Notes: generated by a model not told the origin, from the sequence alone. A stretch of DNA of 64,000 bases from Shewanella algae (GCF_009183365.2 NZ_CP068230.1:4803001-4867000); one strand, 5' to 3'; positions 19,201 through 26,652 are shown, counted from the first letter of the stretch. Program-made: numbers and translations.

Positions 19201-20163
19201 GACAGCATCGCCAGCACGGATGACAGGACGGCGATAGAGCTGGATGTATTGAGCACTGCCAGTGACCCGGATGGCGACAGCCTGACGCTGGAAAGCGCTG
19301 TGGCTCAATCCGGTAGCGTCAGCATCACCACATCACAGACGCTGAGCTATCAACCTAAGACCGGCTTTGCGGGCACAGACATCATCAGCTTCAGTGTCAG
19401 TGATGGCAACGGCGCCTCGGCAACCGCTCAGGTAGTGGTGACGGTCAGAGCCTATCAAGAGGTTGTGGTGGAAAACCGCTCTTCCGGCGGGGCGGTCGCC
19501 CCCTGGGCCTTGGCACTAATGCTGTTGATGGCAGGATTCAGGCGCTTAAGCCTGCGTTTGGCAAGCCTGCCGCTGTTGCTACTACTGGCAATTGGGGTCA
19601 GTTTCAATGCCCAGGCACGCTGGTCTGTGAACCTCAACTTGGGTTACAGCCATGCCCGCCTCTCAGAGTCGGATATCAACCAAGCCTTACCGGCAGAGGT
19701 CAAACTGACGGAGTTGGACAAAGATGATTTCGCCTGGTCAATGGCGCTGAACTACCAGGTTAATGATGCGTGGGCGCTGCAGTTTGGCTATCTTGATTTG
19801 GGCGAAACCTCACTCATGCTGGCCGGCAGCACACTCGACCCACAGGCCTTGCAGCAATCACTTGCCAACCTTGGGCCGCAACTGGCCTCCGGGGTAACTG
19901 CCGGAGCCGAATACCGCTTTTGGCGATATCGCGACTGGTCTTTCAGCCTCAACGGCGGGATATTTGTCTGGGAGAGCGACTTCAGCAGCCAGTGGCAACA
20001 GCAAGAGTTGCGTTATGACGACTCTGGCGTCGACTTCTACTGGGGTCTGGGTGGCCAATATCAACTCTCCGAACAGTGGGCGATCAGAGCCGATTACCGT
20101 CGTTATATGTTGGACAGAAATCAGGTAGACGGTGTCTTTCTTGGTCTGGAGTTCTTTTTCTGA
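13207..20163 (+). CDS. giant multidomain surface protein (DUF4347, LamG, Ig/FN3, choice-of-anchor U) fused to a C-terminal outer-membrane barrel
   Basis: The 2318-residue frame is continuous. In order: signal peptide (1-22); DUF4347 (about 30-175, with HLITHGQSGKILL and LYLYACNLAQ); LamG-like lectin fold (about 190-395, ending TGLIGYWKLNETSG); a cadherin-like and an Ig-like domain; four FN3 domains alternating with three Ig-like domains in a 173-residue repeat (about 617-1220). Then a dystroglycan-type domain, tandem-95/cadherin-like and HYR/Calx-like domains, and a choice-of-anchor U domain (about 1760-1895, SVIPQ-type core and GHWCVQLLIQDGG). Two more cadherin-like domains follow. At about 2092 comes SSGGAVAPWALALMLLMAG, then FRR, a GlyGly-CTERM-like sorting tail. 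Instead of stopping, the frame continues into a second signal-like stretch ending NAQA and an 8-strand barrel (about 2139-2318) ending in LGLEFFF. The role is probably adhesion. The ribosome site is weak. Confidence 0.88.
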   Translation: MNSLIRILSLVTLLLLPFVQAKSVTEPGTKAELILVDATISQYQTLLEQASTTALTSKPITELTELNALIAQDKKYSGLHLITHGQSGKILLAGHKLAPRELATQLDQLLLPGAPLYLYACNLAQDPKGQAFVDNLASILARPVLASTNATGNKRLGGDWQLEYSTSSTMAARTLFSGDVRGFNTLLSNTAYEFSDGDAVTLTNAASALANDSTFTLEMWANFSSTSGIINLMDITGSLDAGGFIIYNNTMTVDLSGDFSSLTQSNPITISTNVWYHFAFIFNNGQWDFYLDGQATGIGVADMGGNNTVPDYQAANVNNLVAGRQNHGAVNNFTGKIDDIRLWSTARTQTEIQNNRQLELAGNETGLIGYWKLNETSGTVVNDSQTNGSILQGSSSGVTLGVTGAFSGNQSPTDISLSNNSVSQSGGSNAVVGTLTTTDADVGDSFSYALIAGSGDTNNGSFNLSGDSLRANNASTLVGGSYSIRVQTTDSGNATFEKAFSITVVDDLAPEVTGITIDGSPADTATSISYTVSFNELANNISTDDFNLTNTGSAAGNIASVSASSGTSVTVTINNISGNGSLRLDLKAATNISDAQANSGPAAYTSGDVHTVAVPTVPGAPIIGTASALDGQAVVNFSAPASDGGSAITSYQVTSSPGGITASGANSPIGVAGLTNGTSYTFTVQAINAVGTSSPSAPSNSVVPKANQTISFNNPGAQDFGTTPTLAATASSGLTPVFSSSTSGVCTITASGTLTFVTTGNCSIDADQPGDSSYNAAPTVTQGFTVNAVVPGAPTSVNAVASDASATVSFSAPASTGGAAISSYTVTSSQGGFTASGTGSPLTVSGLSNGTDYSFTVSANNTAGTGPASSPSNTVTPKANQTISFSNPGAQSFDSAPTLTATASSGLTPVFSSSTTGVCTISASGTLTFVTTGNCSIDADQPGDSSYNAAPTVTQSFTVNAVVPGAPTSVSAVASDASATVSFSAPASTGGAAISSYTVTSSPGGLTASGAGSPLTVSGLSNGTDYSFTVSASNTAGTGPTSSPSNTVTPKASQSISFNNPGAQSFGTTPTLTATASSGLTPVFSSNSTGVCTITTTGTLSFVSAGSCSINADQAGDSGYNAAPTVTQSFTVNAVVPGAPMSVNAVASDASATVSFSAPASTGGAAISSYTVTSSPGGLTASGTTSPLTVSGLSNGTGYSFTVSASNIAGTGPASSPSNTVTPEPDNKAPSISGTPAGSVDQDSYYSFIPTATDPDQDPLTFSISNKPAWASFNTASGELSGTPLREHVGVSDNIIIRVTDGALSTDLAPFSVEVKAVNQAPQANHDRITQDFSQENIYLLDVLANDSDPDDDPLTIVDISTSLGTATVLGDKLQLTVPENFNGQVRLSYSITDGEFYDSAKVSFSIEGSNPEAPVINIPADVTANATGLFTRVNLGRVGAIDSDDNPIPVSLLNGFPFFAPGQHLAYWKTTDGKGVSATASQLVTVYPRINLGASKTVANFTRVQVPVLLNGSAPEYPMEIRYSVSGDAIAGQDHDLASGSLLLSQGMSTSLEFNVFADLTAGQQKSLTITLDDGQNPGHNAATEIRISNNNLAPNLSLSASQQGEMRSSVSSSDGLVTVTAEVADPNPADNISLSWSSEPAMTNLSTSANEFTFDPATLAPGIMTLTLNAMDDGSPQLGSSKSLKLLLLAQLPALGETDANNNRLPDSAEGYGDPDGNGIPAYLQGDHPCNVIPEQLSRPNSYLAEAQPGICSRKGLLSLQRLDNGIELEDGSMLPDDSEGKIVGGLFDFELEGSEYGGNVSIVIPQVQAIPAQAQYRKYVASGWQEFVTDANNQIFSSAGEPGYCPPMGDASWQSGLTEGHWCVQLLIQDGGPNDGDGQANGTIVDPGGVAVKLSANQAPIAQADSFSLPWNQQHLLDVLANDNDADNDSLYLVQASVSIGEISVSDDKLSLMYTPPEDFIGNAQLSYTVSDGMGGTAMSHAELVVFYNRAPVVNDSIASTDDRTAIELDVLSTASDPDGDSLTLESAVAQSGSVSITTSQTLSYQPKTGFAGTDIISFSVSDGNGASATAQVVVTVRAYQEVVVENRSSGGAVAPWALALMLLMAGFRRLSLRLASLPLLLLLAIGVSFNAQARWSVNLNLGYSHARLSESDINQALPAEVKLTELDKDDFAWSMALNYQVNDAWALQFGYLDLGETSLMLAGSTLDPQALQQSLANLGPQLASGVTAGAEYRFWRYRDWSFSLNGGIFVWESDFSSQWQQQELRYDDSGVDFYWGLGGQYQLSEQWAIRADYRRYMLDRNQVDGVFLGLEFFF
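15053..16870 (+). repeat. 519-bp tandem coding repeats (FN3 plus Ig-like module)
   Basis: Within the giant gene, the segment starting VPGAP (near 15053, 15572, 16091 and 16613) repeats with a period of about 519 bp (173 residues). Each unit has an FN3 domain followed by an Ig-like domain opening NQTISFNNPGAQ or NQTISFSNPGAQ; the fourth unit lacks the Ig part. Units two to four are nearly identical in DNA over long stretches, so they should recombine readily and vary in number between strains. Confidence 0.9.
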
Positions 20164-20208
20164 GTTTGGATTAGCGCAGGATTGGGCTTAAGCGATCCGC
20201 CAAGATGT

Positions 20209-20236
20209 AAGAAGACCGCCTGATGGCGGTCTTCTT
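20209..20236. terminator. bidirectional terminator between convergent genes
   Basis: AAGAAGACCGCC (20209-20220), loop TGAT, GGCGGTCTTCTT (20225-20236): a perfect 12-bp stem with A/T-rich ends on both sides. It serves the giant gene and the convergent M13 peptidase gene. Confidence 0.85.
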
Positions 20237-20246
20237 ATCGGTAGGC

Positions 20247-22343
20247 TTACCAGATCCTGACTCTGTCCTCTGGCACCAGATAGAGCGCATCTGCGGGTTT
20301 GACATCGAAGGCGCTATACCAGGCATCCAGATTGCGCACAGTCAGGGCCCGGTAGTTGCCGGGAGCATGACCATCGGTGGCAATGCGTTGGCGCATGGCC
20401 TGATCTCGCATCTTGGTTGCCCAAGTTTGGGCATAACCGATAAAGAAACGTTGATCACCGCTAAAACCGCCAATAACAGGCGCTTCTTTGCCATTGAGTG
20501 ACGCCCGGTAAGCATCGTAAGCGGCAGCCAATCCGGCTACATCAGCGATATTCTCCCCCAGGGTCAGTTTGCCGTTGACATGCAAGTCGGGGAAAGGCGC
20601 ATACTTGTCGAACTGCTTGGCCAGGGCGTCCCCTTGGGCGGCGAAATGCTCAAAGTCCGCCTGAGTCCACCAATTGCGCATAGCGCCGCTGGAATCGAAA
20701 GCCGCCCCATTATTATCAAAGCTGTGGCTGATCTCATGGCCGATGACCGCCCCTATGGCACCATAGTTATAGGCATCGTCGGCCGTGGCATCAAAAAACG
20801 GCGGTTGCAGTATCCCGGCCGGGAAATTGAGCGCGTTTTGCACCGGCAGGTTTACCGCATTGACTATCTGGGCGTTCATCCACCATTCCCCTTTATCTTG
20901 GGGCTTGCCTATTTTGGCCAATTGATGAGCGTATTCGGCCTGTTCACCGGCCACGGCATTGGCATAAGCACTCTGCCCCACCTGATAATGGCTGTAATCA
21001 CGCCAATTATCCGGATAGCCCACACTCACCACCAGAGTATCAACCTTGGCCAGAGCTTCCTGTTTGGTGGCCGGTGCCAGCCAATCAATCGCCTCAACCC
21101 GGCCATGGAAGGCATCGACTATGTTATCCACCAACTCGCTGACCTTGGCCTTGGCCGACGCCGGGAAATAACGGCTCACATAGGCGCGGCCAACAGCATC
21201 TCCCAGATAATTATCCAACGCCTCCAAGGCGCGCTTATCGCGGCTGCGTTGCATAGGCGTGCCTGACAAGGTCGTGCCATAGAAGGCAAAGTGCGCCTGA
21301 TCCAGCGCCGAAGGCAAGACATCTGTGTGGCTATTGATCTGGTGGAACAGCAACCAATCTTGCCAACTCGCCAGCGGCTCGGAAGCTACCAAGGCCGAGA
21401 GTGCGCGGATGGCAGAGCCATGATAAGCGGCAAAGCGTGGCTGCTGGCCAAGTTGCGCGGCCTCAAAGAATGCCTGCCAGTCGATACCCGGGGCCTTGGT
21501 GTCAAAGTCAGCCCGGCTCCAAACTGCGGATGATTTGGCAAAGTCTTCACTGTCTTCACGGCTGACGTGGGCGGCAGCTATTTTCAGCTCCAGCGCGAAT
21601 ATTCGCTCGGCCCGTTCACCGGCATTGTCTATGCCGGCGGTTTGCAACAAGGTCTCGACATAGTGGCGATAAGCCTGCCGCAGTTGCTGCATCTTGGGAT
21701 CGCCCGACAAATAGTATTCCCGCTCCGGCAATCCAAGCCCGCCCTGCAACAGATAGGGCAATACCTCTCCCGGAGTCGCCAGCCCTTGGGTGACAAATAC
21801 CCCCAGCAGATTCTCAGTGTGATAGTCAGTGGCATTGAGCGGGTCAACATCGGCCCGTAAACTGGCTCCCAAGGCCGCCGATAGCGCCTGTTTGGTTTGC
21901 AGGGCTGCTATCTGCTTTTGGTAATTCGCCAATGGCTGCAGGCCGGCTTTTTCGATGGTATCAGTATTGGTATAGGCCAGATAAAAATCGGCAATTCGCG
22001 CTTCATCACTACCGGCAGCATGGGGCTTGGCCACCAGCTCAGCAATCAATTCGGCCTTGTGCTGCTCGGTCGATTCAAAAGCCACCAGAAAAGACCCAGT
22101 GGAAGCTCGGTCGGCAGGTATCTTGGTATCCCGCATCCATTGACCATTGGCGTAATTGTAGAAGTCATCTCCTGGTTTAATACTGGTATCCATGGCCACC
22201 AGATTGATGCCTATATTGGCCTCTCCCTGACGGGAAGCTACAGACGGCACCTTGGTTGAAGCAGTCTCTTGAGACTGGCAAGCAGCCAGGCCGCCAAGCA
22301 GGGCCGCGGCGGTAAACAGCGCGATTGCATTGGGCTTGAACAT
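20247..22343 (-). CDS. M13 family metallopeptidase lipoprotein (PepO/neprilysin-like)
   Basis: The 698-residue protein has a lipoprotein signal with lipobox LAAC at about residue 22, so it should be anchored in the envelope. The C-terminal catalytic part has FPAGILQPPFFD, the zinc motif VIGHEISHSFD (two His), and ENIADVAGLAAAYDAY with the third ligand Glu and the proton-transferring Asp. It ends in RVRIW, close to the CxVW-type end of the family. The long helical N-terminal domain (about 45-400) caps the active site and restricts substrates to short peptides. Length fits bacterial M13 peptidases (about 680-700). It is single, with its own promoter region of about 260 bp shared with the divergent gene. 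Confidence 0.95.
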   Translation of the reverse strand: MFKPNAIALFTAAALLGGLAACQSQETASTKVPSVASRQGEANIGINLVAMDTSIKPGDDFYNYANGQWMRDTKIPADRASTGSFLVAFESTEQHKAELIAELVAKPHAAGSDEARIADFYLAYTNTDTIEKAGLQPLANYQKQIAALQTKQALSAALGASLRADVDPLNATDYHTENLLGVFVTQGLATPGEVLPYLLQGGLGLPEREYYLSGDPKMQQLRQAYRHYVETLLQTAGIDNAGERAERIFALELKIAAAHVSREDSEDFAKSSAVWSRADFDTKAPGIDWQAFFEAAQLGQQPRFAAYHGSAIRALSALVASEPLASWQDWLLFHQINSHTDVLPSALDQAHFAFYGTTLSGTPMQRSRDKRALEALDNYLGDAVGRAYVSRYFPASAKAKVSELVDNIVDAFHGRVEAIDWLAPATKQEALAKVDTLVVSVGYPDNWRDYSHYQVGQSAYANAVAGEQAEYAHQLAKIGKPQDKGEWWMNAQIVNAVNLPVQNALNFPAGILQPPFFDATADDAYNYGAIGAVIGHEISHSFDNNGAAFDSSGAMRNWWTQADFEHFAAQGDALAKQFDKYAPFPDLHVNGKLTLGENIADVAGLAAAYDAYRASLNGKEAPVIGGFSGDQRFFIGYAQTWATKMRDQAMRQRIATDGHAPGNYRALTVRNLDAWYSAFDVKPADALYLVPEDRVRIW

Positions 22344-22605
22344 GCAAATTTCCTTGATCTTATTTATGGGGTTTCAGGCGTTTAATCTTCGAGTCTATCT
22401 CATTTCACCGCTTGGCGGCCAAGCAGAAAACTGTCACAAGATATGAGGCAGATTGCCCCCAGCGCATCCCTTAACCTCAAAAGCGTCTGAGGTAATTCCC
22501 ACCCAAAAGGCGATAGGCAAAGGCGGATTTCTGGCTTATTGTGGAGAAGCTGTTCAACCTACTGTAGAAACCTCAAGCCAAGATGGCTTAACAAAGGAAA
22601 TAACC

Positions 22606-23373
22606 ATGAAATGGATTTCAACCACAACCTGGATCGGGTTAGCTGTCACGCTACTCTTTCTCTGCCTAACTCCCGTGATAATAGATGAAGTACTTATTCG
22701 AGAAGTGGGGATGAGCCAAAGCGGCGCTGAAAAGCTGCAACTACTCTTCTTGAGTGCCTTTATCGTACTGTGCCTCTGTTTGTTTACTTTCCGTCGTTAT
22801 CAAAAACTGACGCTGACCATGGCAATCATTGCCAGCCTTCCCTTTATTCCCTGGAGTATATTTTTCCTCGATGGCCTAGGAAACGATATGAAGCGTTATC
22901 GCTTCCGCAACCTGCAAAAGAGCGACCCTGAGGAGGTGAAGCAGCATCATACAGTGTTTAAATATGCCGATATTACCGGGGGCACAGCAATCATGATGGC
23001 TATAGGCGTGCTCATGATGGGCTTCGGGTCGGCGGTAGGGGGCTTTATGGCTTTCGCCGCTTTATTCGCCATGATCAAATACCAGATCAAAAAATCCGGC
23101 TACCTGTTTGCCATAGTCAATGAAGGGATCTCCTTCTCACCCGACTCCAGTGGCAAACAGTTTTACTTGTTACCCTTAGATAAAATCACTCTGGGTTATC
23201 AGGACAGCAGCAAGTTGGCGCTCAAGGTTAGAGACGAGCAAGGGGTCAGTCATGAACTGAGAATTCTTTATGGCATGATAGATAAATCGCAGCGCGATGA
23301 AGCCCAACAGCAATTACTGGCTTGTCTGGAACCTCGGGGCTCGAAAGCACCGACACAAGCGGAAAGCCTTTAG
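22606..23373 (+). CDS. membrane protein of unknown function
   Basis: The 255-residue product starts at MKWISTTTWIGL (22606), where AAAGGAAA precedes the ATG; the open frame reaches back to 22453 without a ribosome site. Four membrane helices are evident: about 7-25, 42-60, 66-85, and a long glycine-rich pair near 120-160 (AIMMAIGVLMMGFGSAVGGF). A cytoplasmic C-terminal domain of about 90 residues follows, with ISFSPDSSGKQFYLLPLDKI, which reads like a PH-like or DUF-type beta domain that would give a membrane-stress or lipid-binding module. I do not recognise the family. It ends before a perfect terminator. Confidence 0.7.
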   Translation: MKWISTTTWIGLAVTLLFLCLTPVIIDEVLIREVGMSQSGAEKLQLLFLSAFIVLCLCLFTFRRYQKLTLTMAIIASLPFIPWSIFFLDGLGNDMKRYRFRNLQKSDPEEVKQHHTVFKYADITGGTAIMMAIGVLMMGFGSAVGGFMAFAALFAMIKYQIKKSGYLFAIVNEGISFSPDSSGKQFYLLPLDKITLGYQDSSKLALKVRDEQGVSHELRILYGMIDKSQRDEAQQQLLACLEPRGSKAPTQAESL

Positions 23374-23424
23374 CCTCGAGTAAAATGGCGCCTCGGCAAT
23401 GACATTGAAGCCGCCGCAGACAAC

Positions 23425-23450
23425 AAAAAAGCGCCCTTGGGCGCTTTTTT
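23425..23450. terminator. rho-independent terminator
   Basis: AAAAAAGCGCCC, loop TT, GGGCGCTTTTTT is a perfect self-complementary stem ending in a six-T run, 50 bp after the membrane-protein stop codon. It marks the old chromosomal edge before the AT-richer insert. Confidence 0.92.
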
Positions 23451-23899
23451 ACAAGCTTGACTCAACGAGTCACAGCTTAACGCATAGTACTGGCTTACTC
23501 CCACATTACAACGGCACAGAAAATCTGGAAACCCTTACAATGCTTGGTGTTGATATCGGAATCTTGGGTTTCCAGAGTTTGTGTTAAATGGTCCTCGTCA
23601 GTGAGTATTTTTAATAACTTTTTCCAGATCTCTAAGCAAGCGAGCTTACATGTACTTCATTCTACGATTATTGAAAGCTGGCATTGTAGTGGTCAACTAA
23701 AATTGGCCACGACTAATTTTTTATCATGGAGCAATCGGCCAAGCGCAATGATTGTTACTGTGCTAGCTTTATTTCGTTTGATACTTTAAAACAAAAGCTT
23801 AATTTTCCCATACCAGCGCCGCATTCGTCGGCGGCTTTGCTTAAACAATTGGGTTGTATGTAGGGATTATTTCTAATCTTGTATATAAGGATATGACAA
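23451..23899. other. AT-rich intergenic stretch at the left edge of an insert
   Basis: No gene is convincing here. It contains an 11-bp perfect inverted repeat (23524-23576), a stretch near 23688-23715 (GTGGTCAACTAAAATTGGCC) that looks like the end of an insertion sequence but is unmatched, and the leader of the PhoD-like gene with AAGGAT before the start at 23900. The base composition is lower in GC than its neighbours, as in the three genes that follow. Confidence 0.5.
23524..23576. repeat. perfect 11-bp inverted repeat, possible recombination or binding site
   Basis: TCTGGAAACCC (23524-23534) and GGGTTTCCAGA (23566-23576) are perfect inverted copies, 31 bp apart. The spacer is not a tight loop with a T-run, so it is not a terminator. 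Its position at the edge of an AT-richer insert suggests an attachment-like or resolvase-type site. No recombinase gene is nearby. Confidence 0.45.
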
Positions 23900-25381
23900 A
23901 TGTCTAAAAAACTAATACTCGGCCCTGTACTGGGACTTGAGTCCGATACGCTCTATACCGTTACGTTTATCTCTGACAAAAATGCCAGCCAGGCATCTGT
24001 AACTTATGCAGATGGCCAAGAGACAGAGGCGGTGCTGATTGGCGAAATCTACTCAGGGCATGTCTGGCGTGCTGTATTAACCTTAGCCATGCAGGACAAG
24101 CGCCACGTCAACTACAGTATTTCAGTAGATGCAGAGCCTGCGGAAGACAAAGCCTGCAGAACTTTCTGGACGTTTTATGTGCCCGGTGCCAATGAGAAGC
24201 CCAAGTTTGCATACGCCTCATGTAACGGTTTCTCCGACTATAAAATGCTGACAACAACAGAGCAGCCATATCGCTTATGGAAAGACATGGCCACAGAGCA
24301 CTTTACTAAACCGTTCTCCCTATTGTTATTAGGTGGAGATCAGGTATATGCCGATTCCATGTGGACGACACTGAGCACGCTGAAAGCCTGGAATGAGCTT
24401 CCACGGGAGGAGAAGGTTAATCGCAAAGCAACGAAAGACATGCGAACACAGTTAGATCGGTTCTACAGTGAGCTTTATGTCGATAGATGGAACAAAGAAC
24501 CCATAGCTCATATGTTGGCATCTATTCCCTCTATCATGATGTGGGACGACCACGACATATTTGATGGTTGGGGCAGTTACCCGGACGATTTACAGAAGAA
24601 ATGTGACGTATATCAAGCCATCTTTGCAGCAGCAAGAAAACACTTCTCTTTACTTCAGGTTCGGGGCAGAGACAACACAAGCTTATTGGCAACCGGGGAC
24701 AATACACATTTCTCAATGGCGGTGCACTTTAGAGGATATAACATCCTCGCGTTGGACAATCGTTCTGAGCGTACGCTGCTGCAGGTCATGAGCAGTGAGC
24801 AGTGGAAAGACATCAAACAGTACTTAGAAAACGACTGCAACCACGGGGACTTGCTGGTTATGACTGCGGTACCCGTGGTGTACCGGGATTTTTCTTTTGC
24901 AGAAAGTGTCGTCGATTCTACACCGTGGGAAGAAGAGCTCACAGATGATTTAAAAGACCACTGGCGAGCTAAAGAGCATGAGGGGGAGCGCCTAAAACTT
25001 ATCATGGCACTTTTGGACAATGCGAAAATACGAAATACCAAAACCGTACTGCTATCAGGTGATGTGCATGTTGGCTGCCTGGGCATTATCCGGGACTTAC
25101 GTTCACAGCAGCCTATAAGTATTCACCAAGTGGTGTCTTCAGGCATTGTGCATCCCGCGCCAACTTACCTAGAATGGTTAGGCATACTGGCCGTCACAAA
25201 TGATGACCTCGAATATTTGGAAGAAACCCGCTCCATCACGGCCGACATGTTGAAGCCGCAGGGCTCAAACAAATATATCCGCGCCCGCAATTTTGTAACG
25301 TTGCTCGAGGGGACAGATGCAAAACTCTGGGTCAACTGGATAAATGAAAGTAAAGATAAGCCTGCATTCCCGCTTCAGTAA
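23900..25381 (+). CDS. PhoD-like metallophosphatase without a signal peptide
   Basis: The 493-residue protein has an N-terminal beta domain (about 1-95, opening LILGPVLGLESDTLYTV) and a calcineurin-like catalytic domain with the PhoD-type metal motifs: FAYASCNG, LLLGGDQVYAD, MWDDHDIFDGWGS and LLSGDVHVG. PhoD enzymes are usually Tat-exported phosphodiesterases/phosphomonoesterases; this one has no Sec or Tat signal and should stay in the cytoplasm. RBS AAGGAT lies before the ATG. It is first of three co-directional genes with small gaps (35 and 17 bp) in AT-richer DNA than the neighbourhood. The substrate is unknown. Confidence 0.88.
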   Translation: MSKKLILGPVLGLESDTLYTVTFISDKNASQASVTYADGQETEAVLIGEIYSGHVWRAVLTLAMQDKRHVNYSISVDAEPAEDKACRTFWTFYVPGANEKPKFAYASCNGFSDYKMLTTTEQPYRLWKDMATEHFTKPFSLLLLGGDQVYADSMWTTLSTLKAWNELPREEKVNRKATKDMRTQLDRFYSELYVDRWNKEPIAHMLASIPSIMMWDDHDIFDGWGSYPDDLQKKCDVYQAIFAAARKHFSLLQVRGRDNTSLLATGDNTHFSMAVHFRGYNILALDNRSERTLLQVMSSEQWKDIKQYLENDCNHGDLLVMTAVPVVYRDFSFAESVVDSTPWEEELTDDLKDHWRAKEHEGERLKLIMALLDNAKIRNTKTVLLSGDVHVGCLGIIRDLRSQQPISIHQVVSSGIVHPAPTYLEWLGILAVTNDDLEYLEETRSITADMLKPQGSNKYIRARNFVTLLEGTDAKLWVNWINESKDKPAFPLQ

Positions 25382-25416
25382 TGCGGGCATTGAAAACTGA
25401 CATTTGAGAGAGATAA

Positions 25417-26181
25417 ATGAAGAAAACCTATAAATTTATTCCACTGATGCTGCTTGTATTAAGTGGCTGTGTGTCGGCACCAAAGGAAACGGTAGAGTTA
25501 GCCGAAATCACGGACTATCAGGTCGCTGAGTTACAAAAGTCTCATGTGAAATTTGCTCAACTGTATTATGGCAAGCTTCGTGACGATGTTAACCGCTTTA
25601 TAGATGAGAAATGGACACCTACGTTCTTATCGAAGGCGGTCAACAACCGTGCTTTTCGCTCCGATTTAGATGACGCCTACCTGACAAGTTCCATTTCTGT
25701 GGATGATGTTTCTGTGCAGTGGAGAGGTCGTGAGCTCCAAGAGCCTCAAAAGCGAATTGTGCTGGAGGGTGTGAAACAAGCTGTGGCTGCAGAGACCAGT
25801 AAGCTTGGACAAATCCTGATTGAGTGGTCTCAGGAAGCGCAATCCCAAATCAGCAAAAAGCGCAAATCATTACTTGACCCGCTCAATGAACAAGAAAGGT
25901 TTGTACTGGCGCAGATTAATAGTGCCTTTGCAGACTTGCAGCGCTCGCAGGCAACGATAAAAGCCTACTTATCTTCAGCTGTGGAGCTGAAAGAGAAGCA
26001 AGATCAGGTTATGTCTAAGCTGGTTGCTCTGGAGAAGGTCGAAAAAGTCATGACTAAAGTGACTGATGCCAACGACAAGTTATCAGACACATTGAACTCC
26101 GAAGATACGGATAAAGCCATCGAGAAGTTTTTGGAGCTAATCGAGTCGGCAAAGTCGCGCCTGCAAAACAATGATGATTAA
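25417..26181 (+). CDS. coiled-coil lipoprotein of unknown function
   Basis: The 254-residue product has a short lipoprotein signal with lipobox LSGC (Cys about residue 19) and no Asp at +2, so outer-membrane sorting is likely. From about residue 30 on it is almost entirely helical, rich in Lys, Glu, Gln and Leu, with heptad-like patterns in 110-170 and 190-250 (EKQDQVMSKLVALEKVEKVM). There are no catalytic motifs. It sits between a cytoplasmic PhoD-like phosphatase and a small helical protein. GAGAGA before the ATG is a good ribosome site. I do not recognise the family. It may be a periplasmic scaffold or stalk. Confidence 0.75.
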   Translation: MKKTYKFIPLMLLVLSGCVSAPKETVELAEITDYQVAELQKSHVKFAQLYYGKLRDDVNRFIDEKWTPTFLSKAVNNRAFRSDLDDAYLTSSISVDDVSVQWRGRELQEPQKRIVLEGVKQAVAAETSKLGQILIEWSQEAQSQISKKRKSLLDPLNEQERFVLAQINSAFADLQRSQATIKAYLSSAVELKEKQDQVMSKLVALEKVEKVMTKVTDANDKLSDTLNSEDTDKAIEKFLELIESAKSRLQNNDD

Positions 26182-26198
26182 CATGGGAGAGCACTAAA

Positions 26199-26453
26199 AT
26201 GGGACGATATGATCTGAGTGATGAAGCAAAAGCCACTGATCAAGAACTCAGTTCCGCGGCAGACAAACTTGTACAGCTGAGCGATAAGAAAATAGCAGAG
26301 TTGCTACCAAGACATGCTGACCAGAAAGAGCTAAAAAAAGTGATTGATGCCGTTAATCGGGCCAGTACTTCAAATGCTAAACGCACTGCCATAGCTAAGA
26401 ATTTAAAGAACGTTTCAGAAGTTGTACGCAAAGTAATGAAAGCATTTATGTAG
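26199..26453 (+). CDS. small helical protein of unknown function
   Basis: The 84-residue, charged, all-helical protein (Asp/Glu near the N-terminus, Lys/Arg-rich C-terminus: LKKVIDAVNRASTSNAKRTA) has no signal peptide or membrane segment. It starts 17 bp after the lipoprotein stop with GGGAGA upstream. Position and composition mark it as the third member of the PhoD-lipoprotein cassette. It may be a cytoplasmic partner of the phosphatase, or a regulator; nothing in the sequence decides this. Confidence 0.65.
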   Translation: MGRYDLSDEAKATDQELSSAADKLVQLSDKKIAELLPRHADQKELKKVIDAVNRASTSNAKRTAIAKNLKNVSEVVRKVMKAFM

Positions 26454-26591
26454 CAAAGGTACGGTGTTAAGGATAGAACCTGGATTTACGTGAGTGTAGT
26501 GACCAAATCATCGATGCATAAGCTTGCATTCATAACTCAAAATGGGGCATAAACGTGTTAGAAGAAGCTGTGTATCGATGAGTCGATGAAT

Positions 26592-26629
26592 GAAGGCCAG
26601 AGAACGATGCTCTGGCCTATCAGTTTTTC
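26592..26629 (+). terminator. rho-independent terminator of the PhoD-lipoprotein operon
   Basis: AGGCCAGAG (26593-26601 or so) pairs with CTCTGGCCT (26610-26618), followed by ATCAGTTTTTCT. It lies 140 bp after the small-protein gene and just before the convergent gor stop codon. Confidence 0.7.
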
Positions 26630-26652
26630 TACAGTACGAACGGTTTTCTACA

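Noticed and set aside
23688..23715. Insertion sequence end (GTGGTCAACTAAAATTGGCC)
   Set aside because: It resembles the tips of some insertion sequences, but there is no partner end or transposase in the region, and I could not match it with certainty.
26454..26591. Right-hand attachment site or integron attC matching the left edge of the PhoD operon
   Set aside because: No copy of TCTGGAAACCC and no paired core sites (GTTRRRY/RYYYAAC) were found; only a weak ATGCA...TGCAT repeat is present.
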